Made by a program: the position numbers and the translations under genes. Shown here one piece after another: positions 26,482 to 36,130 of a DNA stretch of 64,000 nucleotides (within the stretch, counting starts at the first letter, position 1; each line of letters starts with the position of its first letter). Source of the DNA: Pseudomonadales bacterium (GTDB taxonomy: Bacteria > Pseudomonadota > Gammaproteobacteria > Pseudomonadales > Pseudohongiellaceae); the NCBI GenBank assembly GCA_023268635.1, contig JALQUB010000002.1, positions 1 through 64,000 on the forward strand, read 5' to 3'. The notes below the pieces were generated by a model. The model was not told the DNA's origin, searched no databases, and was given only the letters and a program-made list of their open reading frames with translations.

Positions 26482-29400
26482 ATGTTAAATAAACTCCATA
26501 ACTATATGTTATTTATAGTTTTGTTTGCATTGCCCGCTAGTGTGTTTGGGCAGATTCATAAGACTGAACAGATCGAGGTCGAGCTCGTCGCTGAGACTCG
26601 TAACGTCGTGCCAGGCGAAACATTGTGGCTTGCGATTAGACTGAAGCCGATTGAGCATTGGCATACCTACTGGCGTTTCGGTGGTGATAGCGGTGAGGCG
26701 ACCAGCACGAGTGAGTGGCGACTTCCCGCTGGCGCTACGGCTGGCGATATACTTTGGCCAATCCCTGAATGGACACCGTTCCCTGGTAGCGATCTCGTAA
26801 CTTTCACCTACGAGCGCGAAGTTTACCTCCCGCTGCCGGTAAGCATTCCGGCAGATTATCAAGATTCATCCTTCAATCTCGCTACCCAAATTGACTGGCA
26901 GGTCTGTGACGAAATTTGTATTCCAGGTGCTGCGGAATTTTCGTTGACTCTACCGGTCGCCAGCCAGATGGAGATCGATGAGCGCTGGGTAGCCGGCTTC
27001 GCTGGGGCGCGAGCGAGTATGCCGCTGAGAGCTGATCAGCATGAATTGCTGGCGGATTTTAATTCACACGCTGGTAGGGTAAACGTCATGGTGCAAGCGC
27101 CGGATGAGCGCTTCACCGATGCGCAAGATGCCTGGTTCTTCCCCCTAGAGCGGCGCATTATGAGATACGCGCCGGTGCGAGAAGTCATGCTTGACGGTGA
27201 TCGAATCCAGATAAGCACCGAACAACATCGACGATTCGATGCGGAGCTCGCCGAGCTGGATGGCTTGCTCGCCTTCGTTGATAGTGAAGGCAGTCTACAT
27301 GGCTATGAAATTGCCGCGTCACGATCGGTCGTGGCGTGGGATGATCGCATTGAAGTCGAGCTGTTGAGTGAGTCGACAACGCTCGTGCCTGGCGAAACGC
27401 AATGGCTAGGACTGCGCTTGAAGCCGGCTGAACATTGGCACACCTACTGGAAAATGGGCGGCGACAGCGGCGAACCGACAAGTCTAAATGAGTGGCAGGT
27501 GCCGGAAGGAACTCGGATAGGCCAGTTACAGTTTCCCGCGCCGCACTGGCTCCCTTTCTATGAGACGGATCTCGTTAATTTTGGTTACGAGGAAGAGGTT
27601 GTTCTCCCTATCTCGGTTACTTTGCCCGCGACGTATACCGAGTCGACCGCGACAATTTCCGGACTCGCGTTCTGGAATGTCTGTGAACAAATATGTATTC
27701 CCGGTGAGCAGCGACTGGAACTGACACTCCCTGTCTCAACTATACAAGTTCCGGATACGCGAGCAGTGGCCTATTTGGAAGAGGCGAAGGCGCAGTTGCC
27801 AGTGCTCGATCACGACATCGAGCAGAGTGTAGTCGCCGCGGGTAAGCGGGTGAGTCTCGGTTTTAATTCGGAAAGCGGATTATTTGCCGGTGCGACTGAT
27901 GCGTTCTTTTTCCCCGAGAAACGTCGAGTCATTAAACCTGGTCCGGTCCGTGACGTGACGCTGAGCTCAAATTTATTACAGATAACCCATTCCCAGCCAC
28001 GGCGCATGCTCGACGATCTAAGTGAAGTGTTCGGTGTGTTGGTATTGGAGGATGAGTCGGGCGCGCGCCGAGCTTTCGATTTCTCGAGTCCCGTTGTTGA
28101 TGTTGAGCCCTTCTCGCTATTGCCGGCTGCATCGGCGCAGGGGGGAGAGGGCCAAGGCGGTGGTCTGCTCCTGTATTTCGTATTCGCTTTCCTCGGAGGG
28201 CTCATACTCAATTTAATGCCCTGCGTGTTCCCTGTGTTATCGATGAAGGCGCTGAGTTTGGCGAAGCACTCCGGTTCGTCATTGAGCAAGCAGCGTCGGA
28301 ACGGTCTCGCTTATACCGCTGGTGTTCTCATCGCATTTTTAACTCTGGCGACGGTGCTTATCATTTTACGCGCGGGCGGGGAACGCATCGGTTGGGCGTT
28401 CCAATTTCAGCAGCCGTGGTTCCTTGCGGTAATCGTATATATTTTCTTCATGCTCGCGCTAAGCCTTTCTGGTGTGTTCGAGATTGGGACGAGTCTCATG
28501 GGTGTGGGGGGAGGTCTCGCTCAGAAGGAAGGTTATAAAGGCTCGTTCTTCACCGGCGTGCTCGCTACGACCGTTGCGACGCCTTGTACCGCGCCGTTCA
28601 TGGGGCCGGCATTAGGTTTTGCGCTCACCCAGCCGTGGGCGGTGGCGATGATTGTCTTCTTCGCGTTGGGCTTAGGGATGGCGACGCCAATTTTAGTACT
28701 GTCTTTCGTGCCGGTGCTGGCTAAGCTGCTACCCAAGCCCGGGCAGTGGATGGAAACCTTCAAACAATTTATGGCCTTCCCGCTCTATGCGTCAGCGCTA
28801 TTCTTCCTGTGGGTGTTGGGCAATCAGGTCGGCGTCATGGGCATGACGATGGTGCTGGTAGCCTGCGTCTTGCTTGCCTTCGCGGCATGGTTATATCAGC
28901 GGCGCTATACCATGCGTCCGCTCGCAATCGTGCTTAATTATGCGGTGCTAGTCTCCGCAATCGCGTTCGCACTCTATCTCACTCAGACGCCATTCCTACG
29001 GGTACAGGAAAAGGCTGAAACCGTCGCGGAGTACGACGAGGATGGTGAGCTAATTACGGCGAAGAATTTCGAGCCATTCTCAATGGCGCGACTTGAAGAC
29101 CTGCGCAGTCAGGGCAAGCCTGTGTTCATCAACATGACGGCGGATTGGTGCATAACCTGCTTGGCTAACGAGCGAGCGTCATTGAGCAGCGACGCTGTCA
29201 AACAGGCAATGATCGATAATGGGATAACTTATTTGAAAGGTGATTGGACGAATGAGGATCCTGAGATAAGTGAGGTGCTCGAGCAGTTTAATCGTCCTTC
29301 GGTCCCGCTGTATCTGCTGTATCCACGTAAGGGTGAGCCGCAAATCTTGCCGCAAATCCTCACGCCATCGACACTCATCGAAGCATTCAGCGGCGTTTAA
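26482..29400 (+). CDS. dsbD: DsbD/ScsB-type thiol:disulfide interchange protein with duplicated N-terminal domain
   Basis: Inner-membrane reductase that carries electrons from cytoplasmic thioredoxin to periplasmic DsbC-like partners. 972 residues, against about 565 in E. coli. Signal peptide to about residue 23. There are two tandem copies of one periplasmic unit (about 30-280 and 286-534). Each has a LKP-EHWHTYW segment, a GGDSGE-TS segment and a CxxxC (C142/C146 and C401/C405). Then about eight membrane helices from about residue 560, with the redox Cys in NLMPCVFP and ATPCTAPFMG. A C-terminal thioredoxin domain has WC890ITC893. It follows recJ after 95 bases and overlaps the convergent phosphatase end by four bases. 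Confidence 0.93.
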   Translation: MLNKLHNYMLFIVLFALPASVFGQIHKTEQIEVELVAETRNVVPGETLWLAIRLKPIEHWHTYWRFGGDSGEATSTSEWRLPAGATAGDILWPIPEWTPFPGSDLVTFTYEREVYLPLPVSIPADYQDSSFNLATQIDWQVCDEICIPGAAEFSLTLPVASQMEIDERWVAGFAGARASMPLRADQHELLADFNSHAGRVNVMVQAPDERFTDAQDAWFFPLERRIMRYAPVREVMLDGDRIQISTEQHRRFDAELAELDGLLAFVDSEGSLHGYEIAASRSVVAWDDRIEVELLSESTTLVPGETQWLGLRLKPAEHWHTYWKMGGDSGEPTSLNEWQVPEGTRIGQLQFPAPHWLPFYETDLVNFGYEEEVVLPISVTLPATYTESTATISGLAFWNVCEQICIPGEQRLELTLPVSTIQVPDTRAVAYLEEAKAQLPVLDHDIEQSVVAAGKRVSLGFNSESGLFAGATDAFFFPEKRRVIKPGPVRDVTLSSNLLQITHSQPRRMLDDLSEVFGVLVLEDESGARRAFDFSSPVVDVEPFSLLPAASAQGGEGQGGGLLLYFVFAFLGGLILNLMPCVFPVLSMKALSLAKHSGSSLSKQRRNGLAYTAGVLIAFLTLATVLIILRAGGERIGWAFQFQQPWFLAVIVYIFFMLALSLSGVFEIGTSLMGVGGGLAQKEGYKGSFFTGVLATTVATPCTAPFMGPALGFALTQPWAVAMIVFFALGLGMATPILVLSFVPVLAKLLPKPGQWMETFKQFMAFPLYASALFFLWVLGNQVGVMGMTMVLVACVLLAFAAWLYQRRYTMRPLAIVLNYAVLVSAIAFALYLTQTPFLRVQEKAETVAEYDEDGELITAKNFEPFSMARLEDLRSQGKPVFINMTADWCITCLANERASLSSDAVKQAMIDNGITYLKGDWTNEDPEISEVLEQFNRPSVPLYLLYPRKGEPQILPQILTPSTLIEAFSGV

Positions 29401-30245
29401 CTTCCATAACGCGCGAGGATGACGGTGATGTTGTCTGATCCGCCATTGCGGTTCGCGTGGGTGATGAGTTTTTTGCAGGTGAGGGATAAGTCACCGCAGC
29501 ACTCGTTTAGCGTGTCTGTGATTAGCCAGTCATCGACGAGGTCGCTGAGTCCGTCGCTGCAGAAGAGTAATACATCGCCTTCCTGCAACGAACATTCGAC
29601 ACAATCTATTTCGACCGTAGCCTGTGTGCCTAGCGAACGAGTCACGATATGACCAATCCCCGTGCTGCGTGAGTCGCGCTCGGTATAGAAACCCTTGTCA
29701 ATTAAGTCTTGAAGCATGCTGTGATCGCGCGTGAGTTGTTCGAGCTCGCCGGCGCGGAAACAGTAAAGCCTGGAGTCACCCACATGACCTGCGGTGAGTT
29801 TATTGTCTCTGATGAGAGCCGCGATAGCGGTTGTTCCCATACCCTTATTGTCTTCTTCTGCCGCGCGCGACAAGATGCTGGCGTTCGCTTCGAGCAATGC
29901 CTCGCGAAGTTGATCGAAGGGTGCGGTGGCGGATCCGGTTACGTTTTGGGTGATGGATGCGGCTACACGCTCAGTCGCAAGTTGAGCTGCGAGTTCGCCT
30001 GAGTTATGACCGCCCATGCCATCTGCTAGGACCACGAGGCCGAGGATCTCATTGATTAGGTAGCGGTCTTGATTGCTTTGGCGTCGCCTACCTGTGTCGG
30101 TCGCTGCTGCAATCTGGCATGCGGGTGTGTTGCGCTCGAGCAAAAGTAAAATCCTTGGCCTACTGGTCATACCGTGTCGGCGAATAAAGTTGCCTATTGA
30201 GTGCATTCTAAGCGCCGGAGGCAAGCCAGTAAACGCCTCATTCAT
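29397..30245 (-). CDS. PP2C-family protein serine/threonine phosphatase
   Basis: 282 residues (shorter if a later Met is used: ATG at 30206 or 30170; none has a clear ribosome site). The metal-dependent PP2C motifs are complete: NQDRYL, VLADGMGGHNSGELAA, GDSRLYCF, LLFCSDGLSDLV and GGSDNITVILARYG. Bacterial PP2C of this type (Stp/PppA-like) reverses Hanks-kinase phosphorylation, but no kinase or type VI secretion gene is nearby. Its target is unknown. Divergent from the permease gene at 30319. Confidence 0.9.
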   Translation of the reverse strand: MNEAFTGLPPALRMHSIGNFIRRHGMTSRPRILLLLERNTPACQIAAATDTGRRRQSNQDRYLINEILGLVVLADGMGGHNSGELAAQLATERVAASITQNVTGSATAPFDQLREALLEANASILSRAAEEDNKGMGTTAIAALIRDNKLTAGHVGDSRLYCFRAGELEQLTRDHSMLQDLIDKGFYTERDSRSTGIGHIVTRSLGTQATVEIDCVECSLQEGDVLLFCSDGLSDLVDDWLITDTLNECCGDLSLTCKKLITHANRNGGSDNITVILARYGS

Positions 30246-30318
30246 AAGAGGCGGTATTGGGAAATTGAATGAGTGTGATAACCTCTCGAGCTAGGAATCT
30301 ATTCGAGGAGAGAACGGC

Positions 30319-31443
30319 ATGAAAGTCCCTGGATACGCGATGAGCATTCTCGCGGTAGTGCTTGTTTTTTATCTCCTTATCGTCGGCGAGGCCTTGCTGT
30401 TGCCGCTAGTCATCGCGATAGCCATTTGGTATCTCATTAATACGCTCGCGGCGACTTTCAGGCGGTTTACTGTCGGGTCGTTCGAGCTGCCTTGGCCATT
30501 ATGTCTGGCACTGTCTTTCCTTACCTTTATCTCAATCTTATGGGCGGTTGGGGGCTTTCTCAGCGGGCGACTGCAAGAAGTGATGGAGGTCATCCCTGTA
30601 TATCAGGACAACCTCATTGAGCGACTCGCGACCATTTCTTTCCTGGATATGACTGAGTATCAAGAGCGCGGGTTGGTGCCGCTATTAACGGAGTGGATCG
30701 ATCTACCGGCCTACGCGACGTCTATCGCTTCTTCGTTTGCTGGGATTTTGGCGAACGGCGGTTTGATTGCAATCTACGTGCTGTTCTTGTTTTTGGAGCA
30801 GGGCAAGTTCGACGAAAAGATATCTGCTTTATTCGCGACGAACGGTCAGGAGGTGGATGTCCGCAATATCATTGATCGGGTTCGCAACGACATCCAGAAA
30901 TACATTAGCATCAAGATGTTTACTAGCTCGCTCACCGGCGTGCTCAGTTATCTCTTCTTGCTCGCAGTCGACGTCGATTTTGCGGGAGTCTGGGGCTTGC
31001 TCATCTTCCTGCTCAATTTTATTCCGACGGTTGGCTCGATAGTGGCGACGATTTTCCCTGCGATGATCGCTCTGGCGCAATCTGATGGGTACACGCTCTT
31101 TGTCTTAGTGCTCGCTGGCATCGGTGTACTGCAGATGGGGATAGGCAATATTTTAGAGCCTAGGCTCATGGGGAGTTCGTTCAATTTGAGTCCGATTGTG
31201 ATCCTTCTGAATCTGGGGCTCTGGGGCTATATCTGGGGCATCACTGGCATGTTCCTGTGTGTGCCATTCCTGATTATCATCACGATTATTCTGAGTCATT
31301 TCCCACAGACTCGTTATATCGCGGTTATTCTCAGCAGCGACGGCAAGCTCAGGGTACCTGCTGACGAGTTGGTCGATGATTTCGACTTCAAGCCCAATAT
31401 GGCGGCGCTGCTCGGGCGTGAGTCAAAGAATGACACGAACTGA
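30319..31443 (+). CDS. AI-2E transporter family permease (PerM/TqsA-like)
   Basis: 374-residue polytopic inner-membrane protein with seven to eight hydrophobic segments and the family motif region NFIPTVGSIVATIFPA, then GNILEPRLMG and LNLGLWGYIWGITGMFLCVP. Members of this family have been linked to autoinducer-2 export, Na+/H+ exchange and pyrophosphate handling, so substrate cannot be called from sequence. The start follows GAGGAGAG at good spacing. Lies between the PP2C gene (divergent) and alaS. Confidence 0.9.
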   Translation: MKVPGYAMSILAVVLVFYLLIVGEALLLPLVIAIAIWYLINTLAATFRRFTVGSFELPWPLCLALSFLTFISILWAVGGFLSGRLQEVMEVIPVYQDNLIERLATISFLDMTEYQERGLVPLLTEWIDLPAYATSIASSFAGILANGGLIAIYVLFLFLEQGKFDEKISALFATNGQEVDVRNIIDRVRNDIQKYISIKMFTSSLTGVLSYLFLLAVDVDFAGVWGLLIFLLNFIPTVGSIVATIFPAMIALAQSDGYTLFVLVLAGIGVLQMGIGNILEPRLMGSSFNLSPIVILLNLGLWGYIWGITGMFLCVPFLIIITIILSHFPQTRYIAVILSSDGKLRVPADELVDDFDFKPNMAALLGRESKNDTN

Positions 31444-31480
31444 CTATTAAAAAGTCCTGCAAAAACCGGCTGCTAGGCGT

Positions 31481-31486
31481 TATAAT
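31481..31486 (+). promoter_or_regulatory. -10 element of the alaS promoter
   Basis: A perfect TATAAT lies 78 bases before alaS. The matching -35 region (around 31458) is weak. No T-box or other leader structure recognised. Confidence 0.45.
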
Positions 31487-31563
31487 CTCCGCCTTTTGAT
31501 CATAGGCTCGGGTCGACCAGTGCTATGGCTGAAGTCTTAAATTAACGTCACGAAGTTGAGATT

Positions 31564-34161
31564 ATGAAAAGCGCCGAGATACGTCAGAAGTTCCTTCAAT
31601 TTTTTGCTGATCGCGGCCACGAAGTCGTGCCCAGCAGTTCCCTTGTCCCCGGCAACGATCCCACGTTGCTTTTCACTAATGCGGGCATGGTGCAATTTAA
31701 GGATGCATTCCTAGGCGACGAAGTGCGCGCGGTTAATCGGGCTACGAGTTCGCAGCGTTGCGTCCGCGCGGGCGGTAAGCACAACGACTTAGAGAACGTC
31801 GGCTATACAGCGCGTCATCATACTTTCTTCGAGATGCTCGGCAACTTCTCCTTCGGCGATTATTTTAAGCGTGAAGCGATTCAGTTCGCGTGGGAATTCC
31901 TCACAGTCGAGCTTGGATTGCCCGCCGAAAAGTTGTGGGTCACTGTTTATCAGGATGATGATGAAGCCGCAGCGATTTGGTTGGACGAGATGAAGGTCGA
32001 TCCCACGCGCTTCTCACGTCTAGGAGAAAAAGATAATTTCTGGGCGATGGGTGACACCGGACCATGCGGTCCCTGTTCGGAGATTTTCTACGATCACGGT
32101 GAAGAGGTGTTTGGTGGCCCACCGGGAAGCCCAGATGAAGACGGCGATCGATATATTGAAATCTGGAATCTCGTATTCATGCAGTTTGAACGCAAGTCTG
32201 ATGGCGCGCTAATTCCTCTCCCTAAGCCGTCAGTTGATACGGGTGCGGGTCTTGAGCGCGTAGCCGCCGTGATGCAGCAGGTACACAGCAACTATGAGAT
32301 CGACTTATTCCAATCATTATTGACCGATATCGCCGCGATTACCGGTGTCAGTGATCTTAAAAATAATTCGCTGAAAGTGATCGCCGACCATATTCGTTCA
32401 TGCTCGTTCCTAATCGTCGACGGGGTGTTGCCGTCAAACGAAGGTCGCGGTTACGTTTTGCGTCGCATCATTCGTCGGGCCGTTCGTCATGGCTATCAGC
32501 TCGGCGTGAAAGAGGTGTTCTTTTACAAGATCGTCGCAGCCCTCGTTAAGGTGATGGGCGAAGCATATCCCGAACTTGTCGCGAAGCAGGCCATTGTTGA
32601 GAAAGCGTTGCAAGAAGAAGAGCAACAGTTCGCGCGCACGCTAGAAAATGGTATGGCGATACTAGAGAAAGCTATCGCGGGATTGGATGGGGATACGCTC
32701 CCAGGCGATACTGTATTTAAGTTGTACGACACGTATGGCTTCCCAGTTGACCTAACAGCGGATGTCGCGCGCGAGAGCGATCTTAAACTGGATATGGAAG
32801 GCTTCGAGGCGGCGATGCAAGTGCAGCGTGAGCAAGCTCGAGCCGCGGGTAATTTCTCGGCGGCAGATAAGCTTGAGTTGGATGGCGTGGCAGTAACCGA
32901 ATTCTTGGGCTACGACTCGCTCGCCGCCAGTGCTGCCGTCACGGCAATTTATGTCGATGGCGGCGCAGTCGATACGCTTAGCGCTGGCCAGACGGCAACG
33001 CTAGTTTTGTCTTCGTCGCCGTTCTATGGTGAATCGGGCGGGCAAATCGGCGACACAGGTGTGCTTGTGGCAAACGGTGCGGAGTTCCGAGTAGATGACA
33101 CGCAAAAGCAAAACGACGTGCTACTGCATCGTGGCGAGTTAATCAGTGGCAGTCTCAGCGTCGGCGTACCTGTTGAAGCACAGGTTAAGGAAGATTCTCG
33201 TAGGGCAATTACCTTGAATCACTCCGCAACGCATCTCATGCACGCAGCCCTCAGAAATATTCTTGGTGAGCATGTGACTCAGAAGGGCTCGCTCGTTGAC
33301 TCGTCGCGACTACGATTTGATTTCTCTCACAACAGCGCACTCACTGCCGATGAGATTACCCAGATTGAAGCTGCGGTGAATGCAGAGATATTGGCGAACT
33401 CGCAGGTGTCGAAAGAAGTGATGCCGCTCGAAGCAGCAAAGAAGCGCGGCGCGATGGCATTATTCGGCGAAAAATACGGCGATGAGGTGCGTGTGGTGAG
33501 CATGGGCGGGCAATTTTCCGTGGAATTCTGCGGTGGCACGCATGTCGAGCGCACGGGGGATATAGGACTGTTTAAGATCGTCAGCGAATCTGGTATCTCA
33601 TCTGGCGTTCGTCGTATAGAAGCGGTCACGGGGCAGGGGGCACTCACTCTCGTAGCGCGCGAGGAACAGACGCTTAAACAGCTCTGCGAATTGGTGAAGG
33701 CGAATCAAGATGACGTGGTAGATCGCGTCAAACAATTGAATGCCACGAACAAGAGCCTCGAAAAAGAGCTAGAACAACTGAAGGCAAAAATCGCTTCGAG
33801 CGCCGGAAGCGATTTGGCTTCAACAGCCAAAGAAATCTCGGGCATAAAGCTATTGGCGAGCGTAGTAGAAGGTTTCGATCCGAAAGCGTTGCGTGAAACA
33901 GTCGATCAGCTCAAGAACAAGTTAGGCAGTTCGGTTGTACTCTTGGTGAGCACAGAGGGAGGCAAGGTTAGCATCGTCGCCGGTGTCAGCAAGGATCTCA
34001 CTGATAAGGTGAAGGCTGGAGAGCTCGCTAATATGGTAGCGACGCAAGTAGGTGGTAAAGGCGGTGGACGACCGGATATGGCGATGGCGGGTGGCAGTGA
34101 TGTGACAGCTGCGCCGGCAGCAGTCGCCAGCGTTGAAGCATGGGTAACGGAAAAATTATAG
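31564..34161 (+). CDS. alaS: alanyl-tRNA synthetase
   Basis: Class II synthetase that charges tRNA-Ala and edits mischarged Ser/Gly. 865 residues, normal length. N-terminal catalytic domain starts [14 protein letters not shown] and includes [17 protein letters not shown]. The editing domain carries the zinc/His motifs [11 protein letters not shown] and [13 protein letters not shown]. The C-terminal oligomerisation (C-Ala) domain ends [15 protein letters not shown]. It is followed 29 bases later by lysC; the alaS-lysC-csrA-tRNA-Ser order is a known pseudomonad-like arrangement. Confidence 0.98.
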   Translation: MKSAEIRQKFLQFFADRGHEVVPSSSLVPGNDPTLLFTNAGMVQFKDAFLGDEVRAVNRATSSQRCVRAGGKHNDLENVGYTARHHTFFEMLGNFSFGDYFKREAIQFAWEFLTVELGLPAEKLWVTVYQDDDEAAAIWLDEMKVDPTRFSRLGEKDNFWAMGDTGPCGPCSEIFYDHGEEVFGGPPGSPDEDGDRYIEIWNLVFMQFERKSDGALIPLPKPSVDTGAGLERVAAVMQQVHSNYEIDLFQSLLTDIAAITGVSDLKNNSLKVIADHIRSCSFLIVDGVLPSNEGRGYVLRRIIRRAVRHGYQLGVKEVFFYKIVAALVKVMGEAYPELVAKQAIVEKALQEEEQQFARTLENGMAILEKAIAGLDGDTLPGDTVFKLYDTYGFPVDLTADVARESDLKLDMEGFEAAMQVQREQARAAGNFSAADKLELDGVAVTEFLGYDSLAASAAVTAIYVDGGAVDTLSAGQTATLVLSSSPFYGESGGQIGDTGVLVANGAEFRVDDTQKQNDVLLHRGELISGSLSVGVPVEAQVKEDSRRAITLNHSATHLMHAALRNILGEHVTQKGSLVDSSRLRFDFSHNSALTADEITQIEAAVNAEILANSQVSKEVMPLEAAKKRGAMALFGEKYGDEVRVVSMGGQFSVEFCGGTHVERTGDIGLFKIVSESGISSGVRRIEAVTGQGALTLVAREEQTLKQLCELVKANQDDVVDRVKQLNATNKSLEKELEQLKAKIASSAGSDLASTAKEISGIKLLASVVEGFDPKALRETVDQLKNKLGSSVVLLVSTEGGKVSIVAGVSKDLTDKVKAGELANMVATQVGGKGGGRPDMAMAGGSDVTAAPAAVASVEAWVTEKL

Positions 34162-34190
34162 GCTCGGTAGCGGGCAGCGAGTAGAAAGAC

Positions 34191-35441
34191 ATGGCACTGT
34201 TAGTACTAAAATTTGGTGGCACTTCGGTTGGCACAGTCGAGCGAATCAAAGCTGTCGCCGACAAAGTCGCGCGTTTTCGAGCCAATGGCGATGATGTTGT
34301 CGTCGTGCTCTCTGCGATGAGCGGGGAAACGAATCGTCTCACCGATCTCGCACATCAGATCATGGAATATCCAACTCCGCGCGAGATGGATGTCCTGCTG
34401 TCCACCGGTGAGCAAGTGACGATCGCCTTGCTCACGATGGCGCTCGAGACGCTGGGGGTGCCTGCCCGCTCGTTTACGGGCAATCAGGTGCAGATTCGCA
34501 CGTGTGGCACCCATACCAAGGCGAGAATCAAGGAAATCGACGGCACGCGAATAAGTGCTCAGCTGCAGCAGGGTAATGTCGTTGTAGTTGCGGGCTTTCA
34601 GGGGGTGGATGAGCAAGGCAATATCACCACTCTTGGCCGTGGAGGCTCTGATACGACTGCCGTTGCCCTTGCCGCCGCGTTAGAAGCGGATGAGTGTCAG
34701 ATATACACGGATGTAAAAGGCGTTTATACGACCGATCCTCGCGTCGTCGAAGATGCGAAGCTTCTCGAGAGCATCACCTTTGAGGAGATGTTGGAACTCG
34801 CGAGTCTCGGCGCCAAAGTTTTACAAATCCGCGCGGTTGAGTTTGCCGGTAAGTACAAGGTGCCACTGCGCGTGTTATCGAGTTTTGAAGAGGGTCCAGG
34901 CACCCTGATCAGTTTAGAGGGAGAGTCAAAAATGGAAGATCCAACTATCGCGGGTATCGCTTTCCAACGCGATGAAGCTAAGGTCACTGTAGCGGGCATT
35001 CCCGATATCCCCGGTATGGCCTATGAGGTTCTCGGCCCGGTGAGCGCGGCCGGAATAGAGGTGGATGTAATTGTTCAGAATGCGGCAGCCGACGGAACCA
35101 ACGACATTACATTCACGGTGAAGCGAAACGAAAGTGAGCGAGCCAAGAAAATTCTCGATGAATTGCTGCCTTCTCTTAAAGCGACATCCGTCAGCCTAGA
35201 CAAGAAGATCGGCAAGGTCTCGGTCGTAGGCGTCGGCATGAAGTCGCACGCGGGCATCGCGAGTAAGATGTTCAAGGCCTTAGCTGATGAGAATATCAAC
35301 ATTCAGATCATTACAACTTCGGAGATTAAGATCTCTATCGTGATTGAAGAGAAATACCTCGAATTGGCGGTGCGCGCATTGCACGCGGCGTTTGATTTGG
35401 GCGATCCTGATTATGAAAAGGGAAGTATAGATCAGGACTAG
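34191..35441 (+). CDS. lysC: aspartate kinase
   Basis: Phosphorylates aspartate, first step to lysine, methionine and threonine. 416 residues, the monofunctional length. The amino-acid kinase domain begins LVLKFGGTSVGT and includes GRGGSDTTAVALAAAL. Two C-terminal ACT domains (about residues 265-340 and 345-405) bear the feedback site. Gene product supplies, with Asd encoded elsewhere, the Hom enzyme at 21.9 kb. It is probably read from the alaS promoter; no lysine riboswitch fits in the 29-base gap. Confidence 0.97.
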   Translation: MALLVLKFGGTSVGTVERIKAVADKVARFRANGDDVVVVLSAMSGETNRLTDLAHQIMEYPTPREMDVLLSTGEQVTIALLTMALETLGVPARSFTGNQVQIRTCGTHTKARIKEIDGTRISAQLQQGNVVVVAGFQGVDEQGNITTLGRGGSDTTAVALAAALEADECQIYTDVKGVYTTDPRVVEDAKLLESITFEEMLELASLGAKVLQIRAVEFAGKYKVPLRVLSSFEEGPGTLISLEGESKMEDPTIAGIAFQRDEAKVTVAGIPDIPGMAYEVLGPVSAAGIEVDVIVQNAAADGTNDITFTVKRNESERAKKILDELLPSLKATSVSLDKKIGKVSVVGVGMKSHAGIASKMFKALADENINIQIITTSEIKISIVIEEKYLELAVRALHAAFDLGDPDYEKGSIDQD

Positions 35442-35534
35442 CTGCGGTTTTCACCGCATTGCCTCAAACTAGCTAGAATGTTTTACTTAGGGCGTTTGGG
35501 AGGAAGGATCTGACCTTAAAGGGGGAAAATAAGG

Positions 35535-35729
35535 ATGCTAATACTCACGCGCCGTATTGGTGAGACCCTGATGATTGGTGACGAGGTGACGGTCACCGTT
35601 CTGGGTGTTAAAGGAAATCAGGTGAGAATAGGGGTCAATGCCCCGAAAGATGTTTCCGTGCATCGAGAGGAAATCTACGAGCGAATTGCCCATGAACAGC
35701 CTGCTCCAAACGATAGAGATGAGGGATAG
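35535..35729 (+). CDS. csrA: carbon storage regulator CsrA/RsmA
   Basis: Small dimeric RNA-binding protein that controls translation by binding A(N)GGA sites. 64 residues beginning [18 protein letters not shown], with [19 protein letters not shown]; the RNA-contact residues Leu4, Arg6 and Arg44 are present. The leader has several GGA triplets (GGGAGGAAGGATC at about 35500 and AAGGATG at the start), which allow self-regulation. Followed by tRNA-Ser, as in pseudomonads. Confidence 0.97.
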   Translation: MLILTRRIGETLMIGDEVTVTVLGVKGNQVRIGVNAPKDVSVHREEIYERIAHEQPAPNDRDEG

Positions 35730-35781
35730 TTTAGGGTCTGCATTGAGCCTATAGGTCTATTAGTTGGCCCATTGCTTGTGT

Positions 35782-35787
35782 TATGAT
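35782..35787 (+). promoter_or_regulatory. -10 element of the tRNA-Ser promoter
   Basis: TATGAT at 35782-35787 lies 14 bases before the tRNA 5' end; the -35 region (around 35760, TTAGTT) is weak. Confidence 0.4.
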
Positions 35788-35800
35788 GCCCGCGATTTTC

Positions 35801-35890
35801 GGAGAGGTGGCCGAGTGGCTGAAGGCGCGCCCCTGCTAAGGGCGTATAGGAGAAATCTTATCGAGGGTTCGAATCCCTCTCTCTCCGCCA
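35801..35890 (+). tRNA. serX: tRNA-Ser (anticodon GCT)
   Basis: 90 bases including encoded CCA. Acceptor GGAGAGG pairs with TCTCTCC. The anticodon arm is CGCCC-CTGCTAA-GGGCG with anticodon GCT, reading AGC/AGU. A long variable arm follows, typical of class II tRNAs, then GGTTCGAATCC. It is an elongator serine tRNA, not a selenocysteine tRNA: the acceptor is seven base pairs and the anticodon is not TCA. Confidence 0.95.
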
Positions 35891-35898
35891 TAAATAAA

Positions 35899-35930
35899 AA
35901 CCGAATTCAGGTTCTGAATTCGGTTTTTTT
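35899..35930 (+). terminator. intrinsic terminator of tRNA-Ser
   Basis: Perfect 12-bp stem AACCGAATTCAG/CTGAATTCGGTT with loop GTT, followed by a T-run to 35930. It begins nine bases after the tRNA CCA. Confidence 0.93.
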
Positions 35931-36025
35931 ATGCTCCGCATCATGTCACTCATGCTGGCAATTCCTAAAAAGCCTTTTAACTTTCCTTCCAAACGCTCAA
36001 CGACAAAAAAGCATAGAACACCGTT

Positions 36026-36052
36026 GAGGGTTAAAATTGCAATCTAGCCCTC
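36026..36052 (+). repeat. overlapping hairpins upstream of the MBL-fold gene
   Basis: CTCAACG (35996-36002) pairs with CGTTGAG (36022-36028); GAGGGTTA (36026-36033) pairs with TAGCCCTC (36045-36052). The two stems share bases 36026-36028, so they exclude each other. They lie 79-135 bases before the MBL start at 36131. Confidence 0.35.
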
Positions 36053-36130
36053 TTTGGTATCAGAATGCCTAATAAATTCTTTAGGCGTAAGCTACGTTTA
36101 AGTCGACAAAATTCGAGGGGGAGAGCGAAG

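Noticed and set aside
35801..35890. The class II tRNA as a selenocysteine tRNA, given the selenoprotein nearby
   Set aside because: Anticodon is GCT and the acceptor stem has seven pairs; it is a normal tRNA-Ser.
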